Shown here: positions 54,704 through 64,000 of the stretch, piece after piece
Layout of the letters: every line of letters begins with the position of its first letter
Numbering within the stretch: position 1 is the first letter of the stretch
DNA from: Neonectria sp. B-13
Taxonomy: Eukaryota > Ascomycota > Sordariomycetes > Hypocreales > Nectriaceae
Assembly (NCBI GenBank): GCA_002682825.1
Contig: NOKP01000003.1
Coordinates: 992,001 to 1,056,000 of the forward strand
Reading direction: 5' to 3'
DNA length: 64,000 bases
Notes under the pieces: generated by a model
What the model was told of the DNA's origin: nothing
Database searches by the model: none
What the model saw: the letters and a program-made list of their open reading frames with translations, nothing else
Position numbers and translations under genes: made by a program

Positions 54704-56103
54704 TTAGCTCTTAGGTCTCTTTAATCCCACCAATATATAAATCAGACATGCTGCCACCATAGACAGTCCTCCAAATAGTTGTGCATACAAGTAATCCCCA
54801 TCGTGGATAGTAACTAACCACCCCCCAATTGGCGGACCAGTAAAACTTGAAATACTAACCACACCTAGAATCATGCCGACTCTAGTTCCAACACGAGTTG
54901 GATCCGTGCTCAAGTCGCCCACTGCCGCTGGGAATAGACTCTGAGTGGCATTTGCAGCAATACCATAGATAACAGCCCATCCAAAAAGACCCTCAGTAGA
55001 AGAGACACCATTCCAGGCGAGCAGGAGAATACCACTGATACCTACAGCTGGTATTAAGGTATTGATGATACCAAAGTACTTATCTGCAAGCAGTGAAGGA
55101 ATTGTTCGTCCTAGGATGCCCACGCCGTTCATAACAATAATAACAAGTAGGGATTCCGTTAAGGAGAAGTCCAACACAGTGCGTCCGTATATGCCAACCT
55201 TGAATAGTCAGTATTAGATAACTTCCACTTATTAATTGAAATAAGGAATCAAGCGAAACACTCACATAGAAATAAGCAAAATACAGCCCCCAAAGTGACA
55301 GGAACGACCCTACCGCAAAAAGGGTATACCATAGCTCCGCAAAGGCGCTTGTGTCGAAGAGTGAGCGTGGTTTCCGTATAGGGATACGAGTCTTTGTAAA
55401 AGTCAAGATCATAAGAGCATTAAAGGTAATAACAAACCCCATAATAATTACTGTCCATCTGAAGCCGTATCGCGACATACTAGTATATGCAATAGTGGGA
55501 AATATCATACCCCCTGTTGCAGCTCCACAGGTTGCCAGCGAGAAAGCAAATGCCCTATTCCGCTTAAAGTATGTGGGAAGGATGGACACGATGGGGGCGA
55601 AGAGGAATCCATGCCCTAGACCGCTGCACACACCTTGCGCGACGAACAGTTGCCAATACTTGGTAGAGAATGCCGTCGCAAAAACTCCAAGAACCTGGAG
55701 TGTGCAACCGATGAGCAGAGAATACCGGAAGTAACCCAGGTCAACAGTTCGACCTGAGAAGATACCGACAAAGTTCAGTAGGAACATCTGCATTGAACCG
55801 ATCCATGCCACGTCCGAAGCTGACCGTTCAAGTTGCTCCACATAGTACTGTTGGAAGAAGCCGAAGCTTTTCAATGCTGAACGTTAGACATGTCGTCTGT
55901 CCGGATGTGGGAAAGAGAGTAGTGGTGTTGACGTACGACGTGATGTAGCCCCAGCAATTGAAGACGACCAAATGGCCCATGGCAACCTGAGTCCAGGCCA
56001 CGAGACCCCCGTCGGGTATATCATCGTCATAGACTTGTGGAGGACTGTGATGTTCTAACGATTCGACAGGAGCGGTTGCTTGGCTCACGGTGGCCTCGCG
56101 CAT
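54704..56103 (-). CDS. MFS transporter, fungal monocarboxylate-porter type
   Basis: Three exons (56,103-55,937; 55,866-55,266; 55,198-54,704) encode 420 residues. The introns of 70 and 67 nt have GTACGT and GTGAGT donors, all in phase. The start has the typical DIPDGGLVAWTQVAMGHLVV, then NCWGYITSFGFFQQYY and WIGSMQMFLLNFVG. LATCGAATGGMIFP and GVGILGRTIPSLLADKYFG follow. Twelve helices are expected. Family members move monocarboxylates, riboflavin or secondary metabolites, and some are exporters within biosynthetic clusters. It is divergent from the amidase, and its 3' end abuts the AT-rich block. Confidence 0.9.
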
Positions 56104-56656
56104 TGTGATAATTGAAGTTTCCGTAAACTCTTTACAAGAAGTGAGCGAAATGGTCAAACTACTACCACTCTACTAGAACGCTTGGGATGATGAGCTACTC
56201 AGGAGGCTATAAGAGAGAAAGACTCTGTGAAGTCGTCCGGTCCTGGGGATGACGAGATTCACCATCCCTATCACAGACCGTATTCGGCATCGACGGCTAA
56301 GCTTACGCGGATGTCGCCTGATATTAAGTTCCGGTGTTACACGGCTCCGACTTGGCGGTTATCGGCTTACAAACTAGGTAGTACCGTAAAGTCTTGATAA
56401 ATTGAGAAGGTCTAGCGCCGGATTAATTAACTACGGTCTTGGCAACTTGACCAGACTTAACTATGAGTCCGATCGAACTTCCATCCAATCGGCTCAGGTA
56501 CAAGGTAGCCTGACGTTGCGCTAGACCTTCTCAATTTATTGAAACTATATAGTAATACATTTGCTCCACCAACGCTGATGGCGAAAGATGCGGGCGAGGT
56601 TCCACTGCAGACAGAGACTCTTCTCCGAGCAACTCATATCCTTGAAATTCTCAGCC
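56104..56656. promoter_or_regulatory. Divergent promoter shared by transporter and amidase
   Basis: This 553-bp region lies between two divergent start codons and contains the inverted-repeat element at 56,397-56,539. Co-regulation of the two genes is inferred, not shown. Confidence 0.5.
56397..56539. mobile_element. 143-bp MITE-like element with perfect 22-bp terminal inverted repeats
   Basis: ATAAATTGAGAAGGTCTAGC at 56,397 and its exact complement ending at 56,539 frame a 143-bp unit. Pairing holds for 22 bp and continues imperfectly outside. There is no coding capacity. It sits inside a divergent promoter. Confidence 0.75.
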
Positions 56657-58741
56657 ATGTTCCTACGGTACTTGATTCTGAGCACAATCTTCGCAGCCAG
56701 TAGCCCTGTTGCTGCTGCTGCTGCTGCTGCTTCCTTGCGCCTATTCACCGGTGCCACCATCCAACTAGGAAATGTCTCATTCTGGATCCCCCCCGAGCCC
56801 GTCAAGAAGCTCCCTCGGAAAGTCGTCATCGCAAGCATGTCTGATGACTCCGCATCCTCGGGCGGCTACGTGCCAATCAGTGTGGTCCATCTGGCAGCCG
56901 AAACCGATACGACGGAAGCACTTGAACGGCAGTTTTCTCGGTACCAGTCTTCAGATGATGTTTGGACTGAGGACTTTTCATATTGTAATTGAGACCTCTA
57001 CACTTGCCCGCAGTCTCTTCTTGCGCGTTACCTAACAGTTATTAGTCGTCTACATACAGAACACCACCGTTGGCAACGAAGAGCAGATTCCAGATATTTC
57101 CGTCCATGGTTGGGGAATTCGGACCATTTTCCATCAACGTATCAACAGCACGGAAGACAAAGTTCCCGAGGGCCCTTACTTTCTCTCGTTTCAGGGCAAC
57201 CTCCACCGTGCATATCGGCTCTTCCCCGACTTCCAACAAACTTTCACCGAGTCCCTGTATGCTCAACCAGACGGGAACCACTCCGTCCTCCCCGCAAACG
57301 TCGCCGGCCAGAGTCTCGCCATAGCCGTGCCTTCCAGGCTCTACTACGAAAGGACACCCGACAAGCCACTGGCCGGCGTACGCCTTGGGGTCAAGGACAT
57401 ATACGACGTCGCCGGCGTCAAGACTGGCAACGGTAACCGAGCCTGGTACAACGTCTATCCATGTGCCAATGTGACAGCAACCGCTGTTCGGAGGCTCATC
57501 GACGCGGGTGCAGTCGTAGTGGGGAAGCAGAAGACGGCCCAGTTCGCCAACGGAGAGTATGCGACGTCGGACTGGGTCGACTACCACTCGCCCTTTAACC
57601 CGCGCGGAGACGGATACCAGGATCCTAGCTTCTCTTCCGCAGGTGGTGGAGCGGCTGTTGCGTCCTATTCGTGGTTGGACCTTGCGCTTGGTTCGGATAC
57701 AGGGGGGAGTATCCGCGGTCCCGCTCGCGTCCACGGTCTGTATGGTCTGCGGCCATCGCATGGGTCTGTGCCTCTTGATCATGTCTTGCCCCTGGCTCCG
57801 GAGTTCGATACCGCCGGACTTATTGCGAGAAGTGCCTTGCTTCTGCGGGACGCATCTGATGTCTTGTACGGCTCAGTCGGAGATCTGTCAGCTCGATACC
57901 CCCGGCACTTGTTCGTTGACGGGATTCCTCAAGGGCTAAGTCCAGAATCCAGTACCGCAGTGGAGCACTTTCTTGGTGAATTGAAGAGTTTCCTCGGCCT
58001 CAGATCCATTACGTCGTTCAATATGACGGGGTTCTGGCAAAGCTCTCGGCCTCCGCAAACGCCGGAGAACCCTGCAAGTATGCTGAACACGACCTATGCG
58101 ACATTGATCAGCCAACGGCAGGCCAAGCTTGTACGAGACCCTTTCTATGCCCATTATGCACGATTGCATGCCGGCAGGCAACCATTCGTCAATCCGGTCC
58201 CGTTGGCCCGTTGGGCTTACGGAGATGGTCTCCCGCAGCATGCGTTGGCTGAAGGCCTGAGAAATAAGACCATCTTCAAGAACTGGCTTCATGGCCAAGT
58301 TCTGAGATCAGACCCGGAAACATGCTCCTCTTCGATCCTAGCATACATTACGCCGCCAATGACTCAGTACAGGAATTCCTACCGGAGCCCGCCGGCCATG
58401 CCATTCGGCTTTGCAAACTCGTATTGGAGCGTGATGGGAGAGACCCCCGACCTTGTGGTTCCGAGTAAGCAATGCCTCACAATAGCTCTTCCTTTCCCTT
58501 GGCTCTTTTTACCTTGTTATGTTTAAGCAGCTAACGATACGGCAATCCAGTCGGAGAAGTACCATACCACTCTTCCGTAACCAATCATACAGAGCAACTA
58601 CCCATAACAGTTAATCTCTTAGTCGCCAGGGGTTGTGACTCAATGCTCTTGGGGCTTGTGGTCGAATTGACCAAGAAGGGCCTTCTCAAAACATCGGCTA
58701 CCGGGGCGAGCAGCGTAAGCGGTGGAGAGATCTTACTGTGA
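56657..58741 (+). CDS. Secreted amidase-signature family hydrolase
   Basis: Three exons (56,657-56,984; 57,046-58,464; 58,551-58,741) encode 645 residues. The introns of 61 and 86 nt have CCTAAC and GCTAAC branch sites. A signal peptide ([15 protein letters not shown], then an alanine run) is clear. The amidase core has the catalytic lysine in [11 protein letters not shown] and the Ser-cisSer pair in [12 protein letters not shown], with [12 protein letters not shown] just before it, as expected for the Ser-Ser-Lys triad. N-glycosylation sites are frequent. The enzyme should hydrolyse an amide outside the cell or in the secretory path. A role in handling a formamide or amide product of the neighbouring isocyanide synthases is conjecture. 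Confidence 0.9.
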
Positions 58742-59299
58742 ATCTAATTAGGCATCTTGGCTGCGTATTGTGAGGCGTTAGCAGCTGTCGAGTATGAATC
58801 CTTCCACAATAGAGTCGAGTCTCTTCGTAAGGTCGACAGGCTCAACTTCCTCGCCTGTACCTAGCTACTTCTCGCTTTGTCTATCCAAGGATTCTGAGAC
58901 CTCCATCGTTTAAAGTGTTCATCCTTGAAGCGTGTAGCATCCGCCGTGGGCCATGGCCCTCGAAGAGGGGTTATGTCCAGCTGATACCACCTTGCAGATG
59001 GTGACACAATACAGCCAATTGCTGATCTTTCCTATCCGGTGATCCTGCCAGGCCGGCACACTCAGTGGCCCTTTGCCAGTCTGTCTAGCCTTCCAGGACG
59101 GCCTTTTGGAAATTTCAGTCCACAGTACACCAGTGGTGCTTCCACCCTTTTTTTGAGCCTAGTAAGGGTAGGAATATTCGGGAAGTTCAGCCGTAGAGTC
59201 AAAAGCCATAAAATCCACCGAATGTTCGGCGTCTTCCGAACTTCTCTTCATCATCTCCTTTACACACTGGCCAAACACTACCCCCCCACTTTAACAAAA
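58742..59299. other. Intergenic, promoter side of isocyanide synthase 1
   Basis: No gene is recognised; the last 40 bp before the start are pyrimidine-rich, as is common in fungal promoters. Confidence 0.4.
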
Positions 59300-60582
59300 A
59301 TGCCCGTTCTATCAGAGTCAGAAATTCAGGAGATACTCTCTATTCTGCGGCGTTTCTCCCGGTATGGAGACCAGCCTGGATCTGATCACCCGCCAGCATA
59401 CGAGCCCCTTGTTGCTACGAAAATTCGAAAATTCCTCGCCGCTGAAAAGCCGCTGTTGTTGCTCCTACCAGCATTTCCTTGGAAGAACCCGAACACAGAC
59501 AAGGTCCTAAGTGAAAATCCTGACTTTGGTGAGGAGTTAGGCCTGGCTAGGCTGAACCATCTTTGCGAGGAGCTGGCCAAGGTCCACCCCTACGGCGCAC
59601 AGCTGACCATGGTCGCGGATGGCCCTGTATACAATGGTAAGGACTCACTAGATAGAGGACGGGTATGGTATGATCAATTCTGATGGCCGAAAACACAGAT
59701 CTCCTCGGCATTCCCGATGCAACCTTCTACGACTACGGGGTTCAGCTGCGCCAGATGGCCAAGGAGAAAGGCTTTTCGCACATTACGTTTGCCCGTCTCT
59801 TGGACGTGCTCGGGCTTGGCGACGGGGATGCCCTGTCCAAAGCAGACTATCTAGCAACGGCTGACAGTTGCCGACGCGAGATGGAGGCACGGTTCCTTGA
59901 CTCAAACTTTGATCTCAAGCGTCAGATTGAGTTGCACCCGGATACTGCGTTGACGTATCAGAAGTATGTCAAGTCGGCTAAGGAGGACCTTCGATGGGGG
60001 CCGGAAGTCGACCCTACAATCAAGACGGACCCCGAGAAATATGAAGCGGAGGCACAAAGAGTAGCGGAGCGCATGACCGAAAGATTGCTGGTAAGTAGGA
60101 CAAGGGTTCACGTTTCTACTGTATTAGCTGATGACACTGTTTGACAGGCCTACGAAGGAGCCCTGGAAGCAAAGTTTCCTGAAGCCATTAGACTTTCCAT
60201 TCACAGATCAACAAGAAAGTCCAAAATCTCGATTCCATTGATCCCGCAACCCGGCGGCTTCGGCCTTACACCCTGGCACTCCTGCATCTTGGTCACGGCA
60301 AATGGATTGTACCGGACCGGGCCGTCGGAGGGATTCCGTGATGCCGAGAGGTATGAACTGATCGCGAAAGACGGAAAACCTTACTTCTTTCGGGAGAAGC
60401 ACCCTGACTTTAATTGGCCCTCGTATGTACACATTAGCCATAGCTACGGGGGGCATCTCATTGTAGTCAATGTATCTGCGGATGAAAGGGAACAGCGCCT
60501 AGATGAGGACTCAAACCTTCAGCTGGCTAATCTCGCCTTGCGATTTAGGGAACTTGAGGTTCGCGGATTCAAGCTTGAATGA
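59300..60582 (+). CDS. Isocyanide synthase, DIT1/PvcA family (copy 1)
   Basis: Three exons (59,300-59,636; 59,699-60,090; 60,148-60,582) encode 387 residues, with introns of 62 and 57 nt. The first domain has the conserved block [20 protein letters not shown], then [19 protein letters not shown] and a DGPVYN motif at the first splice site. Later parts include [19 protein letters not shown] and [13 protein letters not shown]. In this family (PvcA, IsnA, yeast Dit1, Aspergillus ICS proteins) the enzyme turns an amino acid's amino group into an isocyanide, with ribulose-5-phosphate giving the carbon in studied cases. The substrate amino acid cannot be told here. There is no fused oxygenase domain. 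Confidence 0.92.
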
Positions 60583-61318
60583 TGTTCTGGTATTAGAGAG
60601 GAGTTATGTTTCCCTTAAATTGAGACTGTAAACAAGAATATCTCTGCAACCTCTCTGTGCTCGGCTTTGCTGACCTCCTCTGTCGCCTCGTTTTCACTGC
60701 GCTCTCCTGACCACTTATTGATTTCCCCGCTTACCAAGCTCGGATTCAGCATGAAATCGCGTTATTAAATGCATATATAGAGTTTCCCCTCTGCACCGCC
60801 ACATGTAGGTGGTACCCAGGGAGAGAAATAGATCAAATGAATGCTACCCATCCATCTTCCACCTTCGCCACCTCTTACTTACCTTCCTTTTTAGTCCGTT
60901 GCTCTATACCGACGTGATACACGTACTGCGTAGTAGTCTATGTCGATGAGCTGGTCTGTTTGGCATCAGGGCTATGTTGATGGAGTCGGTGATGTGCACC
61001 CATGTCTAACACCCTGGTCTTACCAGGATACCAAATTCACAATGTCAAAGATACCTCGGAATCCTTACTCCCCAAGGCCGGAAGTCCACCGAATAGAGTT
61101 GATCAAGTTATTTCAGGCATAGTCTTGCATGACTCGGGGCTGCTCAACTGTAGACCTCATGCATTATTGGCGTCCTGGCAAGCCGATTTTCTTTCCAGTC
61201 AGTTCTTGATATATAAGCCTCAACTCTTGTCCTCTGTAGACCTTTCATCATAACAAGCCGTTCCCATCTACACGCTCAGACTATTTCAGCAACCCAAAGC
61301 CATCAAGAAACCACCAAA
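60583..61318. promoter_or_regulatory. Intergenic/promoter region between the two isocyanide synthases
   Basis: No gene is seen. A TATATAAG box lies at 61,210-61,217. Confidence 0.5.
61210..61217 (+). promoter_or_regulatory. TATA box of isocyanide synthase 2
   Basis: TATATAAG lies about 105 bp upstream of the ATG at 61,319, followed by a pyrimidine-rich stretch. Confidence 0.6.
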
Positions 61319-62788
61319 ATGTCTGCCCTGAAGTTTCCACAGATTTCAACATCCCCATCCGCTCAGATCTATACCAGGTCACAGGGACGGGACATGCTTT
61401 CCTGGTTCATTGCAGAGCAACCTCACAGCAAGCAGCCAGCCGTCAATCTCCGAGGCCTCCACGATGAGCACGGCAAAGGAACGGAAGAACCAAAACCAAG
61501 CAAAAAGCCCGGGGTAAAAGACGGGCAGAGCCCGGGAATTGACACTACTGTAACATCGATTATGGACGTGCTCGAAAGTTTCAGCCTCCAGCAGCAGGGC
61601 AACAACATATTCCTTGGCAGAGAAGTATTTTCACCCAGGGTCAGGCGCCATGTCGCCGCAGGACGCAAGATTCCGATGGTTCTCCCGGCTTTCCCGGCAA
61701 AGAGCATCAATCGTGTCGAAAAGGTTTTAGGAACGAGGCCTGACTTGGGTGAAGAACTAGCCTTGGATCGTCTCAACGATCTCTGCTCAGGAATCCAGAA
61801 GGTTTACACACCTGGTGCCATGGTTCTTATTGCAACTGATGGTTCATGCTATAATGGTATGATGGGCCTCACGAAGTATAATAACTTTCATTACTGAGAC
61901 TTGCTTTAAGACCTCACTGGAGTCACCGACAATGATCTATTTGAATACGGAGTAATCCTGCGCCAGATGGTATCTGACAAAGGCTATCGATGCATCCACT
62001 TTGTGCGCATTATGAACCTTCTTGGGCTGTACTCAGACCCTGAGATAAGCAGGGAAAGGTTCATCGGTTTATTGGAACCTAGTCGGAACGAACTGATGAG
62101 CCGTTATTCCGACCCCAATTTTGACGCAACGGCCTGCATCAGGAACGATCCCGACTACAAAATGACATACGACGGCTACGCCAAGTTTTTGAAGAAAGAC
62201 TTGGCATTCGGTGTGGTTAGAGAATCAGTTTCGAGTGGAAAGAAGTTCAAAGCCAAGGTCCACGAGACGGCAAAGGCCATGATCGCCCGAGGTGTTGTAA
62301 GCATACAATTATATCAACCTTGCGAACCCAGAGAATACTAATCATGATTCCTACTTCTCAAGGCATTCGCGGAAGTGATTCGCGAGAAATACCCCGAGCA
62401 TGTGCGACTTTCTATCCACCCCTCGACTGGACTGACCAAGATATCAATGCCCTTGATTCCCCAGCCGGATACCTTCTCCATGACTCCGTGGCATTGTGCG
62501 GTAGCCGTCGACATCTATGGGAACTTCAAAACATTGCACGTTGCTGCTTTGAATAAGTCACATGAACTAGTCCATAGATGTGGTCATCCATACTTCTTCC
62601 GCGAGCGTTCTAGGCTGTGGGAGTGGGATACGGAAGTGGAGTTTGAGCATCTTTACGGAGGTGGACTAGTGGTGCGTAACGCTGCTGGGCTTAAACAGGT
62701 TAAAAAACCTTTGTCCGATGCGGATAAAGTGAAGTTGGCTTCTCTTGCCATAGTGCAGGGTAGACTCATCCTGGAAGGGTTTGATTGA
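61319..62788 (+). CDS. Isocyanide synthase, DIT1/PvcA family (copy 2)
   Basis: Three exons (61,319-61,856; 61,911-62,296; 62,363-62,788) encode 449 residues, with introns of 54 and 66 nt at the same two protein positions and phases as in copy 1. Matching blocks are PMVLPAFPAKSINRVEKVLG, PDLGEELALDRLNDLCSGI, DGSCYNG, LIPQPDTFSMTPWHCAVAV and PYFFRERSRLWEW. The N-terminus is about 65 residues longer than in copy 1, mostly polar and lysine/proline-rich, with no clear targeting signal. The shared intron positions indicate tandem duplication, but the sequences have diverged strongly, so the two may accept different amino acids. Confidence 0.92.
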
Positions 62789-63220
62789 GGATGCCGTACA
62801 TGCAGTTCATTCAAGGGGTCCATATTTCAATAGCTAGCTCATCTTTACTCAACGGTGCTCTTAACCTACATCCCTATTGTCTCTCCCACTTTCGCTGAAA
62901 GTGGTTTTTGTTTCATCATTCTGGGCACATGAATTCCGGGTTGTATTAATCTTAAAGACATATGTATCCGCATGGAAAGGATTTATCTGCTTCATCTTTC
63001 GTGTTCTAGAATACCAGCCGTAGCAACACCGGGGAAAGTATCAACTGAAGATCAGTCATCGCGTTGGACTGGATTAGCATTAGAGTGGATTTGGATGGAC
63101 TGGACTGGACTGAATCGAGAGGTCTGGAGCCTTCTGGTAAGGGTGCACTCTAACACACCTACACCATCAAGTCCTGCATAGACATAGTAGGGCAAGCAAG
63201 CCCACGCCGGTGAGGGTTGT
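62789..63220. other. 3' flank, nothing recognised
   Basis: No gene or family motif is seen. Confidence 0.35.
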
Positions 63221-63308
63221 GTTAGATTATACTGTCAGGCCAAAAACATAGTACACCACTATAATTGGTACCTGCTTGCGTATCTAAGTCTATATACCGC
63301 AATCTAAC
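63221..63308 (+). mobile_element. 88-bp MITE-like element, copy 1
   Basis: The unit starts GTTAGATT and ends AATCTAAC, which are inverted repeats. It has the same length as the copy at 63,439-63,526 and differs from it at nine sites, all transitions. Confidence 0.8.
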
Positions 63309-63438
63309 ACACACCCCCAGCGTGAACGGCTTCCAGAGGCTTTACGCTGGTTTATTAGGTCATTGGGAGATTATTAGCTGCTCTTTCTAACGGTAGTTAC
63401 AGGCAACAGAGTTTTCTCCACCTCCGAGACTCTTAATT

Positions 63439-63526
63439 GTCAGATTACACTATCAGGCTAAAAATATAGTGCACCACTATAATTGGTACCTGCTTGCGTA
63501 TCTAAGTCCATATACTGCAATCTGAC
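63439..63526 (+). mobile_element. 88-bp MITE-like element, copy 2
   Basis: The unit starts GTCAGATT and ends AATCTGAC. The inner 35 bp around ACTATAATTGGTACCTGC are identical to copy 1. There is no coding capacity. Confidence 0.8.
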
Positions 63527-64000
63527 AGGTTGTTAGATCTCGTGACTGCGTAAGTGGGATCTAACGGTCTAAGTTGGGTGCCTCTGGCACCGGGAAATGT
63601 ATGATCAAATGATGCTAATTTAGGCTGATTGAATTGATGATAATTACGACCTTAATAACGTCGTTATGACTAATGGATTGACCGGCGAGGGATTTCCCTA
63701 ATCTACAGTCTCTGAGACCCCTGCTTCCTCAGTCATCCGACGGAACCGGACCCTTCCGTCTAACAAGGGTGCTCCTCACGTGTTGCGGCCGAGACCGAGA
63801 TCTGCTTAAAAAGGTGCTGATCAATCAACCTTTCCCCTCTTTGCTTCTTGAATCTACAGATACCTACACAATAGCAAACTGCAATCTTGGCCTTGTCCCT
63901 TATTACCTCCCAGCGTCGCGGCAAACCAATAAGATGATGCGTTGTAATCTCGCCAATGTATTATTTCCCAAAAGACCTACGGCAGCAGTGTTGCCTCAAT
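63527..64000. other. Right end of window, nothing recognised
   Basis: No supported gene is visible before the window edge. Confidence 0.35.

Noticed and set aside
56700..56740. GCT microsatellite as a separate repeat element
   Set aside because: It encodes the alanine run at the end of the amidase signal peptide and needs no other explanation.
1..62788. A single supercluster joining the NRPS and the isocyanide synthases
   Set aside because: More than 40 kb of unrelated transporters, receptors, NLR genes and relics separate them, with no shared regulator evident.
1..64000. tRNA, rRNA or CRISPR arrays
   Set aside because: I found no cloverleaf-like B-box with matching arms, no rRNA-like sequence, and the regular repeats present are ankyrin-coding or simple tandem repeats without unique spacers.

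Overview
The window is from a filamentous ascomycete (Pezizomycotina). The evidence is short spliceosomal introns (45-116 nt) with GTAAGT/GTACGT-type donors and CTAAC-type branch sites, many fungal-only families (PTH11-like receptors, Clr5, bZIP-DUF3425, NACHT-ankyrin NLR-like proteins, DIT1/PvcA isocyanide synthases), and AT-rich and transition-mutated relics that look like repeat-induced point mutation. A Sordariomycete, perhaps Hypocreales, is my guess only. All gene models were spliced by hand and checked for reading phase.

Layout. 1-13,647 (minus): the first four modules and the start of a fifth of a large non-ribosomal peptide synthetase (NRPS), cut by the window edge; module 3 carries an N-methyltransferase. 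13.7-19.3 kb: NRPS upstream region, an NmrA-like reductase, a dead pogo-type transposase and a GFA-family protein. 19.6-24.2 kb: methyltransferase relic, bZIP-DUF3425 regulator, 65-bp tandem repeat, short-chain dehydrogenase and two damaged small genes. 24.9-30.5 kb: a GTPase of AIG1-like type, a Clr5-domain protein and an unknown protein. 32.8-37.3 kb: an NLR-like gene (alpha/beta hydrolase - NACHT - near-identical ankyrin repeats - ZZ finger) interrupted by one in-frame TAG. 38.8-51.6 kb: Dal5-type transporter, two PTH11-like receptors, FAD monooxygenase, amino-acid permease and GNAT acetyltransferase. 52-54.6 kb: helicase and NLR relics, then a very AT-rich block. 54.7-62.8 kb: monocarboxylate-type transporter, secreted amidase and two tandem isocyanide synthases, a candidate small isocyanide gene cluster. 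62.8-64 kb: two copies of an 88-bp MITE-like element.

How it may work together. The strongest candidate for an undescribed system is 54.7-62.8 kb: two paralogous isocyanide synthases beside an amidase and an exporter-like carrier. The transporter and the amidase are transcribed divergently across a region holding a 143-bp inverted-repeat element. The NRPS at the other end is more than 40 kb away and is probably a separate pathway. The NLR gene, its relics at 45.2 and 52.7 kb, and the Clr5 and GTPase genes form an accessory region of the kind seen around fungal self/non-self recognition genes.
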